Shown here piece by piece: positions 32,174 to 43,880 of a stretch of DNA of 64,000 nucleotides. The stretch's first letter is position 1. Every line of letters begins with the position of its first letter. The DNA is from Ursus arctos (Eukaryota > Chordata > Mammalia > Carnivora > Ursidae), in assembly GCF_023065955.2 (NCBI RefSeq), contig NW_026622997.1, positions 21,618,001-21,682,000 of the forward strand, in the 5' to 3' direction. The notes beneath the pieces are model-generated. The model was given only the letters and a program-made list of their open reading frames with translations, made no database searches and was not told the DNA's origin. Made by a program: the position numbers and the translations under genes.

Positions 32174-35100
32174 TTATGTTCCGTAGATGAGAGAAACCAT
32201 ACGATAATTGTCTTTCTCTGCTTGACTTATTTCATTTAGCATTATCTCCTCCAGTGCCGTCTATGTTGCAGCAAATGTTGAGAAATCATTCTTTTTGATA
32301 GCTGAGTAATATTCCATTGCATATATGGACCACAACTTCTTAATCCAGTCATCTCTTGAAGGGCATCTCGGTTCCTTCCACGATTTAGCTATTGTGGACA
32401 ATGCTGATATGAACATTGGGGTGCATATGGCCCTTCTCTTCACTACGTCTGTATCTTTGGGGTAAATACCCAGTAGTGCAATTGCTGGATCATAGGGTAG
32501 CTCAATTTTTAACTTTTTAAGGGACCTCCACACTGTTTTCCAGAGTGGTTGTACTAACTTGGATTCCCACCAACAATGTAGGAGGGATCCCTTTCTCCAC
32601 ATCCTCTCCAACAATTGTTTCTTGCCTTGTCAATTTTTGCCATTCTAACTGGTGTAAGGTGGTATCTTAGTGTGGTTTTGATTTGAATTTCCCTGATGGC
32701 TAATGATTTTGAACATTTTTTCATGTGTCTGTTAGCCATTTGTATGTCTTCATTAGAAAAGTGTCTGTTCATATCTTCTGCCCATTTTATGATTTATTTG
32801 TTTCTTGTGTATTGAGTTTGAGAAGTTCTTTGTAGATCTTGGATACCAGTCTTTTATCTGTAGTGTCATTTGCAAATATATTCTCCCATTCCGTGGGCTG
32901 CCTCTTAGTTTTTTTGACTGTTTCCTTGGCTGTGCAGAAGCTTTTTATCTTGATGAAGTCCCACAAGTTCATTTTTTCTTTTGTTTCTCTTGCCTTTGGA
33001 GATGCGTCATGAAAAAGGTTGCTGTGGCTGATGTCGTAGAGGTTGCTGCCTATGTTCTCCTCTATGATTTTGATGGATTCCTGTCTCACATCGAGGTCTT
33101 TCATCCATTTGGAGTTTATCTTTGTGTATGGTGTGAGAGGGTCGTCACGTTTCATTCTTTTGCATGTAGCTGTCCAATTTTCCCAGCACCATTTATTGAA
33201 GAGACTGTCTTTTTTCCATTGGATGTTTTTTCCTGCTTTATCAAAGATTAGTTGCCCAAAGAGCTGAGGGTCCATTTCTGGGTTCTCTATTCTGTTCCAT
33301 TGCTCTATGTGTCTGTTTTTGTGCCAGTACCATGCTGTCTTTGTGATCACAGCTTTGTATGTACAGCTTGAAATCCGGCATTGTGATGCCCCCAGCTTTG
33401 TTTTTCCTTTTCAACAGTTCCTTGGAGATTCGGGGCCTTTTCTGGTTCCATACAAATTTAAGGGCTATTTGTTCCAGTTCTTTGAAAACTTTCATTGGTA
33501 TTTTGATCGGGATAGCATTGAAAGTGTAGATTGCTCTGGGTAGCATGGACATTTTAACTATGTTAATTATTCCAATCCATGAGCACGGAATATTTTTCCA
33601 TCTTTTTGTGTCTTCTTCAATGTCTTTCAAGAGTGATTTGTAGTTTCTAGAATATAGATCCTTTACGTCTCTGGTTAAGTTAATTCCAAGATAACGTATG
33701 ATTTTTGGTGCTATTGTAAATGGGATGGATTCCCTAATTTCTCTGTCTTCAGTCTCATTGTTTGTGTATAGAAATGCAACTGATTTCTGAGCATTGATTT
33801 TGTATCCCGCCACGTTACTGAATTGCTCTATAACTTCTGGTAGTTTGGGGGTGGATTCTTTTGGGTTTTCCATATACAGTATCATGTCATCTGCGAAGAG
33901 AGACGGTTTGACTTCTTCTTTGCCGATTTGGATACCTTTTATCCCTTTTTGTTGTCTGATTGCTGTTGCAAGGACTTCTAGTACTAAGTTAAATAATAAT
34001 GGCGAGAGTGGGCATCCCTGTTGTGTTCCTGATCTTAAGGGAAAGGCTTCCAGCTTTTCCCCATTGAGAATGATATTTGCTGTAGGGTTTTCATAGGTGG
34101 TTTTTATGAGATTGAGGAATGTACTGTCTATCCCTACACTCTGAAGGGTTTTAATCAGGAAAGGATGCTGTATTTTTTCAAATGCTTTTTCTGTATCTAT
34201 TGAGAGAAACATATGATTTTTGGCTTTTTCCTTCTGGATAAAATCTATGACACTGATAGATTTGGGAATGTTGAACCACCCTTGCATCCCAGGGATGAAT
34301 CCCACTTGGTCATGATGGATAATCCTTTTAATGTACTGCTGGATTCTATTAGCCAGGATCTTGTTGAGAATTTTGGCGTCCACATTCATTAGGGAAATTG
34401 GTCTGTAATTCTCCTTTTTGATGGGGTCTTTGTCTGGTTTGGGGATCAAGATAATATTGACCTCATAGAATGAGTTTGGTAGCTTTCCTTCTGTTTCTAT
34501 TTTTTGAAATAGCTTTAGGAGAATAGGTATTATTTTTTCTTTGAATGTTTGGTAGAATTCCCCGGGAAAACCATCCAGTCCTGGTGTTTTGTTTTTTGGA
34601 AGGTTTTTTATCACTGTTTCAATCTCTTCATAATTAATTGGCCTGTTTAAAAAATCAATTTCTTCCTGTTTCAGTCTTGGTAATTTATAGGTTTCCAGGA
34701 AGGCCTCCATCTCTTCCAGATTGCTTAATTTATTGGCATAAAACTGTTGATAAAAGTTTCTAATAATCCTTTCAATTTCATTGGTGTTGGTTGTGACCTC
34801 TCCCTTTTCATTCATAATTTTATTAATTTGGGTCCTTTATTCTTTTGGATAAGTTTTGCCAGTGGTTTGTCAATTTTATTTACTCTTTCAAAGAACCAGC
34901 TTCTAGTTATGTTGATCTGCTCTACTGTGCTCCTGGTTTCTAATTCATTGATTTCTGCTCTAATCTTGATCAACTGCTTTCTTGTGCATGGATTAGGCCT
35001 GTTCCTCTGTTGCTGTTCCAACTTCTTGAGGTGAGAATATAAACACTGCATTTTAGATTTTTCTATTCTTTTGAGTGAGGCTTGGATGGCTATGTATTTT

Positions 35101-35980
35101 CCCCTTAGGACTGCCTTTGCAGTATCCCATAGGTTTTGGACCGTTGTGTTTTCATTCTCGTTGGTCTCCATAAATTGTTTAAATTGATTTTTGATTTCCT
35201 GGTTTATCGAATCATTCTTGAACAGGATGGTTCTTAGTCTCCAAGTGTTTGAGTTTCTTCCAAATTTTTCCTTGTGGTTGAGTTCCAATTTCAAAGCATT
35301 GTGGTCTGAGAATATGCAGGGAATAATTTTAGTCTTTTGGTATTGGTTGAGACCTGTTTTGTGACCCAGAACATGGTCTCTTCTTGAGAACGTTCCATGG
35401 GCATTAGAATATAATGAGTATTCTTTGGTTCTGGGGTGTAGTGTTCTATATATATCTATGAGGTCCACCTCTTTGAGTATGGCATTCAAAGCTCTTGTTT
35501 GTTGATTTCCTGCTTAGGTGCTCTGTCTATTGCTGATAGTGGAGTGTTGAGGTCCCCTACTATTAACATATTTTTATCTATATGTCTCTTTATTCTGGTT
35601 AAGAGTTGGCTTGTGTATCTTGCTGCTTCCCTGTTGGGGGCATATATATTTATAATTGTCATATCCACTTGTTGGATACATCCTTTAAGAATAATATAGT
35701 GCCCTTCTGTATCTCTAACTATAGTCTGTAGTTTAAAATCCAATCTGTCTGATATGAGAATTGCTACCCCAGCTTTCTTTTGATGTCCATTGGCATGAAA
35801 GATGGTATTCCATCCCTTTACTTTCAGTCTGGATGGATCTTTAGGTTCAAAATGAGTCTCTTGTAGACAGCAAATGGATGGGTCATGTCTTTTTATCCAA
35901 TCTGCAACCCTGGGGTTGGGAGCATTTAGGCCATTTACATTAAGACTGATTATTGAGAGATATGATTTAAATGATGCCAT
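32174..35980 (-). pseudogene. L1 ORF2 (endonuclease-reverse transcriptase), broken
   Basis: ORF2 encodes the protein that nicks target DNA and reverse-transcribes L1 RNA. The first block (35980-35486, 164 codons) is the apurinic-type endonuclease, with N14, E41 in 'QETH' and D143/N145 in 'GDLNTPLS'; the 'SDHNALKLEL' motif is in the next frame (35489-34812). The reverse transcriptase is in 34815-33241, with 'FADD' at residues 307-310 of that block and '[10 protein letters not shown]' upstream. The C-terminal region is in 33350-32787, 32772-32554 and 32614-32261, ending 'SLIYGT' near 32174. At least five frame changes and one tryptophan-to-stop change (near 32261) inactivate it. Total length fits a ~1,270-codon ORF2. 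Confidence 0.95.
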
Positions 35981-36039
35981 GTTGCCTGTAAAGTCTTTGT
36001 TTCTATAGATTGTGACTTTCTGTTCTGTATCACTCTTGG

Positions 36040-36929
36040 GGCCTTTTTACTTTTATAGAACTCCCCTTAATATCTCTCATAGGGCTGGTTTCGTGGTTAC
36101 GAAATTGGTCAATGACTGGCGATTCTAGAAGGTCTTTATTTCTCCATCAATTCTGAATGACAGCCTTGCTGGATAAAGGATCCTTGGCTGCATGTTTTTC
36201 TCTGAAAGAGCTTTAAAAATGCCCCCCCCCCAACCCTTTCTCTCATTCCCGGTCTGTGTAGACAGGTCTGACGTAATTCAGACCTGGTACGTGAGAAATT
36301 TCTTTGCCCTGGCCACTTTCAATACTGTATCCTTGGATCTAATATTTGCAAAATGCACTATGACGTGATGTGGCGTAGGTTTGTTGTGGTTGAGCTTGGG
36401 AGGGGTCCTCTCTGCCTCTTGGACGTGAATGCTTGTTTCCTTTGCTAGATTAGGGAAGTTTTCAGCTACAGTTTGTTCAAATATCTCTTCTAGACCTCTG
36501 GGGATGCTGATGATTCTGACATTGGAACATTTCATTGAGTCAGTAATCTCCCGTAACCTACATTCTTGAGATTGGATTTTTTTGAGCCATGTTTCTATTT
36601 TAGCTTTCTTTTCTACTAACCCATCCTCCAATTCGCTGATACGTTCTTCTGCCTCATTCACCATGGCCGTCAGAGCCTCTAGTTTTGACTGCATTTGATT
36701 CATAGAATTTTTAATTTCTGCCAGATTCACTCACATTTCCTCCCTTAGAGATTCTATATTCTCATTAACATTTTCGTTAATACTTTTTTCAAGTCTACAC
36801 ATCATCTTGACCATTGTTACTCTGAACTCCATTTCTGATAATTTGGTTATATCCATATCCATTAGTTCTGTGGCAGAGGCCACAGACTCATTATCTTTTC
36901 TTTGCTGGGGGGATTTCTCCTTCTGTCAT
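36040..36929 (-). pseudogene. L1 ORF1 (RNA-binding chaperone), broken
   Basis: ORF1 protein is a coiled-coil trimer that binds L1 RNA. The longest open block, 36730-36278, holds a heptad-like region ('MNQMQSKLEALTAMVNEAEE' onward) and the RRM-like 'HHVIVHFANIRSKDTVLKVA'. The likely original start is the ATG at 36929-36927. An extra C in a C-run just after it shifts the frame, a TGA lies at about 36731, and the C-terminal part (36040-36277, with 'QPRILYPARLSF' recognisable) is broken by a stop, a C10 run at about 36222-36232 and further stops. Confidence 0.88.
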
Positions 36930-37854
36930 TCTGATGAGGAGAGGTGCGGGGTTGTCCAGAGCCCAATTTATTGACCAGGACCCAGGCAGTGAGCACTTGT
37001 TTTATAGGGACCTTAGGGATGTAGGCTTCTTGATTTTTCAGCCTGCCTTCTGGGGGAGGGGTCAGCTGCGCCAATACTGAGGCAACCCTGTTTGGGTAGA
37101 GTCTCCGTGTCCCCTGGGAGGGGGGATGGAGATGGGCACACTGTGAGCCGGTATTTCCAGGCTTTTGTTCTCTGGCGGCTTTCTCTGGTGGTTTGCTGTG
37201 CCTCTTCTGAGAGTCAGAGCAGCAGTAGCCGAATCTCAGCCTCTGTCTCAGAACAGAGGTATCGCAGACCACTCTCCACTGATGTTCTGGCCACTTTAAC
37301 TCCGTTACTGTTGGTGCTGCTCAACCCTGCAGCGTCCCGGATGTGCGCCCCACACCCGGCGTCCCAGCCCTCACTTCCAGGGCCGGCGCGTCTCTGTCCT
37401 TTTTGTTTCTAATGCCACCAGCCGCCCCCATGCGCTCCCGGAGCTCCTGGTCTCCGTCTGTTTCCAGTCAGCACACCAGAGCTCCGTTTCAGTCTGGTGG
37501 CACGCGTTCCCCGGTTCCCCGGCTCATGGTCCCAGTCTGCTTTCTCGCGGGTGCAGGTCCGCGAGTCCACCCGCTCCCCCGTGCAGGTGGCTACCGCTTC
37601 CTGGTGCCCGAACGCGGCGGCTCCCTCCCCCTTCTGTTTATCTTCCAATATCTGTGCACGGTTTCACGGCTCCCCGCTTCGTACCTCAATACTCAGCACT
37701 GGAGATGTTCATTTGTAGAGATCCAGATGTATCTTCCTGCATCTTAGGCTGATTCCGTGGATGTTCAGGATGGTCTGGTACCTATCCAGCTCGACTCAGG
37801 GGACCAGCTGAAAAAGGGGTCCCCTACTCCTCCACCATCTTAGCTCCCTCTCCT
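36930..37854 (-). promoter_or_regulatory. L1 5' UTR / internal promoter, CpG-rich
   Basis: The most CpG-rich part of the window (about 37280-37660). Near the 5' end, at 37832-37841, the minus strand has 'aagatggtgg', a YY1-type site about 14 bases into the element, as in the internal promoters of other L1s. Several open frames cross it on both strands (minus 37648-37409 and 37272-36862; plus 37092-37412 and 37343-37747). None has a recognised domain. Confidence 0.75.
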
Positions 37855-37870
37855 CAGCCCTAATTTCTTT

Positions 37871-37947
37871 GTTTTCTGTACTTTGAATTGCTGATGAGTT
37901 AAAGACAAATTAAATCTGATCAGGTTTTGGTTCTATCTTTATCCATA

Positions 37948-37984
<37 letters not shown>

Positions 37985-38004
37985 GTATAGATTAGCATGT
38001 CTTT
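37871..38004. repeat. (GT)16 microsatellite and short spacer
   Basis: A pure (GT) run occupies 37951-37982 in a short unique spacer between the full-length L1 and the old L1 complex. Confidence 0.95.
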
Positions 38005-38635
38005 CATTTTACTATAAAACATTTCACATATATAGGAAAGCATAGACACTAATATAATCATGTATTTACCACTCAGCTTATTCATATAATAACATTCTTC
38101 CTAAAGCAAATAAGCTTTAGATTTATCTTCATCTCTCCCTTCTTCTGTCCTCCTTTCTATTCCTCCCTTCTCCATTACAAGTTAAACTCATACAGATGTA
38201 GTTGAACCCCCTGGAACTAATCTGATCCCATTCCTCTCCTGCTATCTGCAGAGGTAACACATATCCTGAGTTTGAAGTTTTAATTCCGGTGAATATTTTA
38301 TACTTCTATGGGTATCTATAAGCAATTTATAATATTGCTTTTGTGGTTTCTATCCCATATCTTTAAATGATGCATTCTTTGCTTTTCTAGCTTCTCACTC
38401 AGTATGCATTCATCCACGTCCTCCAGTGCACATACGCTGCCATGGAGTATTCCACCGTGTAAGAAGATCATAGTTTATCGATTCTCTTGTTGATGGATCT
38501 TTAATCTGTATCTATTTTTCTTAAATGATGCAGGACTAAACATTCTTGTACGCATCTTCTTTTGAGAGTTTCTCCGTACAATATGTACCTAGATGTGGTA
38601 TCCCTGAGTGGCAGAAGTCTCTCTCTTTCTCTCTC
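38005..38635 (-). mobile_element. Old L1M 3' region
   Basis: 'acatatataggaaagcatag', 'catccacgtcctccagtgc', 'ggagtattccaccgtgtaag', 'cgattctcttgttgatgga', 'aacattcttgtacgcatct' follow the minus-strand L1M 3' sequence in order, strongly diverged. Confidence 0.7.
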
Positions 38636-38845
38636 TTTTTTTTTAAAGATTTTATTTATTTATTCGACAGAGATAGAGAAAGCCAGCGAGAGAGGGAACA
38701 CAAGCAGGGGGAGTGGGAGAAGAAGAAGCAGGCTCATAGCAGAAGAGCCTGATGTGGGGCTTGATCCCACAACGCCGAGATCACGCCCTGAGCCGAAGGC
38801 AGACGCTTAACTGCTGTGCCACCCAGGCGCCTCTCTTTCTCTTTT
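38620..38845 (-). mobile_element. Young-subtype Can-SINE
   Basis: The body at about 38636-38832 carries 'attcgacagagatagagaaa', 'agcctgatgtggggcttgat', 'gccctgagccgaaggcagac' and the head complement 'gccacccaggcgcc'. The flanking CT-rich word 'ctctctttctct' on both sides is a probable ~12-bp duplication. It sits between two old L1M segments. Confidence 0.94.
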
Positions 38846-40728
38846 TTTTAACTGAGCTATACTTCACATACCCAAAAGATGAATCCACTTAAAATGTATA
38901 CTTCAGTGGTTTTTAGTATAATATACTAAAATTCAGAGTATGTGAGCATCCCCACAATCTAATTTTAGAACATTTTGGTCCCACCACAAAGAAATGCATT
39001 ACCCATGGGCAGTCATTGTCCATTCTCCCATCCCTACAACCTTTAGTACCTACTAATCTACTTTGTGTCTCTGTCGATTTACTTATTTGGAGACTTCAGA
39101 TAAGTGGAACAGTACAATATGTGGCCTTTTGTGTCTGGCTTCTTGCACTCAGCATAATGTGTTCAAGGTTCATCCATGGTAGAGCATATAGCAGTGTTTC
39201 ACTTCTATGGCTGAATAATATTCCATTGTATGGATATACTACATTTTGTTTATCCATTCATCAACTGATGGACATTTAGAATCTTTCCACTTTTTGGCTA
39301 TTATGAATAATGCTGCTGTGAATGCCCATGTACAAATTTTTGTGTGTTTTCACTTCTCTTGGGTATATACCTAGGTGTAGAATTTCTGGGTCATATAGTA
39401 AATCTATGTTTAAATTTTTGAGATGTTGCTGAAATGTTTTCCAAAGTGGCTGCAATTGTTTTGTATTCCCACCGGCAGTGTATGAAGGATCCAATTCCTT
39501 CACATCCTCCCTAATACTTGTTATATTGTCTGTCTTTTTAATTATAGCCATCCTGGTGACTGTGAAGTGATATCTCATTAGGGTATTGATTTGTAGTTCC
39601 ATAATAACTAATGATATTAAGCACCTTTTCATGTGATTTTTGGCCATCTTAAAATAGTTGGGTTTTTTTTGTTTTTTGTTTTTTAAAGAAATGTCTATAC
39701 AAAACTTTGGTCACCATAAGAGTGGGTTTCCCTTTTATTGTGTTTAAAGCGTTTTTGTGTATTCTGGATATTAGTCCCTTATCAGATATATCATTTGCAA
39801 ATATTTTTTCCTATTCAGTGGGTTGCATTCACTTTCTTGATAGTGTCATTTGAAGGATAACAATTTTAAAGTCCAATTTTCTTTGTTTTTGCCTAAGCAT
39901 TTGGTGCCATATCTAAGAAACTATTGACCCAAGGTCGTGAAGATTTATGTCTGTGTTTTCCTCTTACAACTTATTGTTTTAGCCTTTACAGTTAGGTTTT
40001 TGATGCATTCTGAGTTCATTTTGGTCTGTGGTGTGAAGGATGGGCCTAACTTCATTCTTTTAATATGATATCCAGTTGTTCCAGGTCTATTAGATGATAA
40101 GACTATTCTTTCTCCATTGAATTATCTTGACACTCTTGTGGAAAAACCCAATTGGATTTATCTCTGGACACTCTGTTGTATTGCATTGATCTATATATTT
40201 TATCCTTATGCCAGTACCATGCAGTCTTGATTAATATAGCTTTGTATAGGTTTTCAAATCAATAATCTTGAGTGTTCTAACTTTGTGATTTTTCTTCAAG
40301 ATTCTTTGGTTATTTTGGATCTCTTCCATTTCCATATGAATTTTAGGATATGCTCGTCAACTTGTACAGAAACAGCTGGGACTTAGATAAGTATTGTATT
40401 GAATCTGCAGATTTGAGTTGGGAAGTGTTACCTACCATCTTAAAATATTAAGTCCTTAAGTTAATTCATGAGCTCAGGATACCATTTTATAGATCCTCCT
40501 TATTTTATTTCAACAATGTTTTGTAGTTTTCAGTGTGAAAATCTTGCACTTCTTTTGTTAAATCTGTTACTAAGCATTATTTTTTTGCTGTTGTAAATAG
40601 ATTTTTTTTCTTATTTTCATTTCATATTCACATTTTCAAATTTTCATGGCTAACATATAGATATACAATTGATTTTGTATGTTGATCTTGTATCCTGTAA
40701 CCTTACTAAACTTGTTTACTAGTTCCAA

Positions 40729-40734
<6 letters not shown>

Positions 40735-40772
<38 letters not shown>
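40735..40772. repeat. (GT)19 microsatellite
   Basis: A pure GT run inside the decayed L1M ORF2. It produces a run of alternating Cys-Val codons in one plus-strand frame, which is not a gene. Confidence 0.95.
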
Positions 40773-40775
<3 letters not shown>

Positions 40776-41097
40776 TAGGTGGTACCTTATTTTCTGTATA
40801 CACATCACCTGCAAATAGATATAATTTTACTTTTCCTTTTCAATTTGCATGCCTTTTATTTTCTTGCCTAATTAGCATGGCTGGAAGCTCTAGTACAATG
40901 TTGAACATAAGTGGCAAGAGCAGACATCTTTGTTTTGTTTCTGATCTTTCAAGCTTTTAGTTTTATCATAAATATGTTAACTGTGGGCTTTCCATTTTGT
41001 TAAATTGAAGGAGTTACCTTCTATTCCTAGTTTGTTGAATGTTTTTGTCCTATAAGAGTTTTGGAATCCAGTGATTTTTCTGCATATATTGAGATGA

Positions 41098-41183
41098 TCT
41101 TGTGGCTTTTTTATTAAGTAATCTCTGTGCCCAATGTGGGGCTTAGTCTCACAACCCCAAGATCAAGTGTCTTGTGGCTTTTT
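41098..41183 (-). mobile_element. Short Can-SINE fragment with TSD
   Basis: A ~57-bp SINE piece ('tctctgtgcccaatgtgggg', 'cttagtctcacaaccccaag') lies between two copies of 'tcttgtggcttttt' (41098-41111 and 41170-41183). It is a 5'-truncated insertion inside L1M. Confidence 0.82.
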
Positions 41184-41950
41184 AGACTTTGTTACTAATA
41201 TGATGAATGCATATTCGTGAATTTTCTAGTTTCCTTCTATTATTGATTTCTAATTCCATTTCATTGTGGCTAGAGAATGTACTTCATATGAGTTCAACCC
41301 TTTAAATTTTTGAGACTTGTTTCATAGGCTAACATATAGTCCATCCCACTGACTGTTCCACTTGTACTTGAGAAGAATGCGTATACTTCTCTTGTTGGGT
41401 GGCACATTCTATAGATATATACTAGGTGTTGTTGGATCATGGTGTTATTCAAATACTTGTTGATCTTCTGTCTAGTTGTTCCATCCATTATTAAAAATGA
41501 AGTATTGAAGTCTCCAACCATTATTATTGAATTGTCTATTTCTCCCCTTAATTTTCAGGTTTTATTTCATGTATTTTGGGGTCCTGTTATAATTATTGTA
41601 TCATCTTGATTGATTTATCCATTTATCATTATAAAATGTCCTTCCTTGTCTCTAGTTAAGATTTTTGTCTTAAAATCTGTTTTGTCTGATACTGCTACAG
41701 CCACTCCACCTCTTTTTTGGCTATGGTTTTCACAGTTAATTTTTCCCATATTTTTGCTCTCAATCTATTTGTGTCTTTGAATCAAACACATATGATTTGT
41801 AGACAACATATAGTTCATATTTTCTGTTTTTATCCATTTTGTCCATCTCTGCTTTGATTACAGTGTTTAGTCCACTTACATTTAATATAATACTGATAAA
41901 GTAGGATTTATATCTGCCACTTTGCTATTTATTAATATATATGTATATTT

Positions 41951-42140
41951 TAATTTTTTATTATATTGTTAGTCACCATACAGTACATCTCTAGTTTTTG
42001 ATGTAAAGTTCCATGATTCATTACTTGCATATAACACCCAGTGCACCATGCAATACGTGCCCTCCTTACTACCCATCACCAGCCTATCCCATTCCCCCAC
42101 CCCCTCCCCTCTGAAGCCCTCAGTTTGTTTCCCAGAGTCT
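41951..42140 (-). mobile_element. Young L1 3' UTR fragment inside L1M
   Basis: Holds 'gttagtcaccatacagtaca', 'cagtgcaccatgcaatacgt' and 'ccatcaccagcctatccc', the minus-strand 3' UTR of the young L1 family. Its G-run is one base shorter than in the full-length copy. It is 5'-truncated and disrupts the L1M sequence. Confidence 0.92.
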
Positions 42141-42877
42141 TTTCGAGTTATTTTTTAATGGTTGCATTAGAGACTATAGTTGACATCTTAATTCGTAACA
42201 ATCTAGTTTAGATTAATAGAGATGTTTACAAGAATATCCAAAATCTTTGTTTCCATGTAATTCTATTTTCTCCTTCCTTTTGGGGCTAATGTTGTCACAC
42301 AAATTCTATCCTTATACATTCTGTACCCATCAATATAAAATTTTAAATTATTGGTATATGCAGTTGTCTTTTAAGTTAGGAGAAAAAGTTACAAGCAAAA
42401 AAATACATTCATGCTATCTTTTATATTTATCTATGGAGTTACCTTCATTTCTTTATATCTTCATTTCTTCGTATGGACTTGAGCTGCTATTCAGTATCCT
42501 TTCATTTCAACCTAAAGGACTCACTTCAGTATTTCTTGTGGGGTATGTCTGCTAGTGACAAATTCTTTGTTTTTGTTTATCTAGAAATGTCCTCTTTTCT
42601 CCTTTACTTTTGCAGGATAGTTTGAATAATAGGTTTTTATCCTATTGGCAGGTTGGTAGTCTTTCTCTCTGAACTTTGAAGCCATCCTGGTGCCTTCTAT
42701 GTTTTCTGTTTAGAACTTACTGAATCTTACTGAGGACCCTTCACACATGATGAGTTGCATTTCTCTTGCTACTTTCAAGAAGTCTTTGACTTCTGCCAGT
42801 TTGATTATGATATGTCTAGGTGTGGATCTCTGAGTTTATCTTATTTAGAGGTTTTTAAAGTTTTAAAGAAATGTAGA

Positions 42878-42987
42878 GGGGCACCCGGCTGGCTCAGTTA
42901 GTAGAGTGTGCGACTCTTGATCTTGGGGTTGTGAGTTCGAGCCCCATATTGGGTGTAGAGATTACTCAAAAATAAAATCTTAAAAAA
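42878..42987 (+). mobile_element. Can-SINE, older short subtype, inside L1M
   Basis: Head 'ggggcacccggctggctcag', then 'gcgactcttgatcttggggt', a good B-box ('gtgagttcgagcccc') and a quick 'aaaaataaaatcttaaaaa' tail. The CT-rich middle is missing, a recognised older or variant form of carnivore SINE. Confidence 0.9.
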
Positions 42988-43511
42988 ATGTGAACTTATT
43001 TTAAAAATCAAATTTTGGAAGTTTTCTGCCATTATTTCTTCAAATATTTTATCTCTGTCTCCTTTTGTGACTCCCATTATGTGTATTGGTATGCTTAATT
43101 GGTATCCCACAGGTCTTTGAGGTTCCATTTATTTTCTTTATTTTCTCTTTGTATTCTTTAGGCTGGATGATCTCAATTGACCTATCTTTATTTGCTTATT
43201 CTTTCTTTTGCATGCCTAAATATACTGTTGGGTCCCTCTAGTGAAATTTTCATTTCAGTTATTGTATTTTTCAACTCCTGAATCTCTACTTGGTTCTTTT
43301 TGAGAATTTCCATTCTTTTATTGACACTTTTTATTTTGTAAGATATTGTTTCCATACTTTATAGGAATTATTTAGGCATTGTTTCATTTAGTTATTTGGA
43401 CATACTTAAAATAGCTGTTTTAAAATCTTTGTATAGTAAGTCCACTGTTGGGTTTTCTCAGGGACACAGACCATACTTTTTGTGTCTTTGGCTGTCAAAT
43501 AATTTTTGGTT

Positions 43512-43746
43512 GAAAACTGGACACTTTATTTTATTTATTTATTTTTTTTTAAATGATTTTTTATTATATTATGTTAGTCACCATACAGTACATCCCCGGT
43601 TTCCGATGTAAGGCTCGATGATTCATTAGTTGTGTATAACACCCAGTGCACCATGCAATACGTGCCCTCCTTACTACCCATCACCGGTCTATCCCATTCC
43701 CCCACCCCCCTCCCCTCTGAAGTCCTCAGGAAAACTGGACACTTTA
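43512..43746 (-). mobile_element. Young L1 3' UTR insertion with perfect 17-bp TSD
   Basis: A 201-bp insert (43529-43729) between identical 'gaaaactggacacttta' at 43512-43528 and 43730-43746. It contains only the L1 3' UTR and an A/T-rich tail. It interrupts the 5' UTR of the ancient L1M and so post-dates it. The distal 3' UTR open frame is intact here. Confidence 0.97.
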
Positions 43747-43880
43747 AATGATATAATATGGCATTTTTAGAAATTAGATTCTCTCTCCTCTTGAGAGTTT
43801 GTTGTTGTTGTTATTTGTTTTTATTGTTGTTGGTGGTGTTTAATGACTTTTTTCAAAGTATTTCTGTAAGCTCTGAGACA

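Larger units (their letters stand above)
31875..37870 (-). mobile_element. Full-length carnivore L1 with perfect 16-bp TSD
   Basis: The element occupies 31891-37854 (5,964 bp) on the minus strand. The duplication 'cagccctaatttcttt' is identical at 31875-31890 and 37855-37870. In its own direction it has a 5' UTR of about 925 bp, ORF1 (about 36929 to 36040), ORF2 (35980 to 32174), a 3' UTR with a G-rich motif and a short A-tail. The length and the preserved 5' terminus ('aggagagggagctaagatgg') show no 5' truncation. Both ORFs are broken, so it cannot now mobilise itself. It is the same family as the 24-, 42-, 43.6- and 54-kb copies. Confidence 0.97.
38846..43880 (-). mobile_element. Ancient L1M, nearly full-length, heavily nested
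   Basis: In its own direction: 5' UTR (43880-43250; 'ttgaaaactggacacttta' on the plus strand marks it), ORF1 region (about 43250-42150), ORF2, then a 3' UTR ending near 38846 ('gagctatacttcacataccc'). ORF2 remnants include an endonuclease piece ('MVGDFNTSFLI', 41521-41294), a reverse-transcriptase motif decayed from FADD to FAGD at about 40806-40835, and a C-terminal piece ('LQPLWKTFQQHLKN', 39647-39276). It is interrupted by SINE and young L1 insertions listed separately and by a (GT)n run at 40735-40772. The family fits the old L1M group. Confidence 0.85.

Noticed and set aside
33043..34096. Plus-strand open frames of up to ~150 codons over 32.8-34.1 kb
   Set aside because: They are antisense shadows of the L1 ORF2 on the minus strand, where the catalytic motifs are found.
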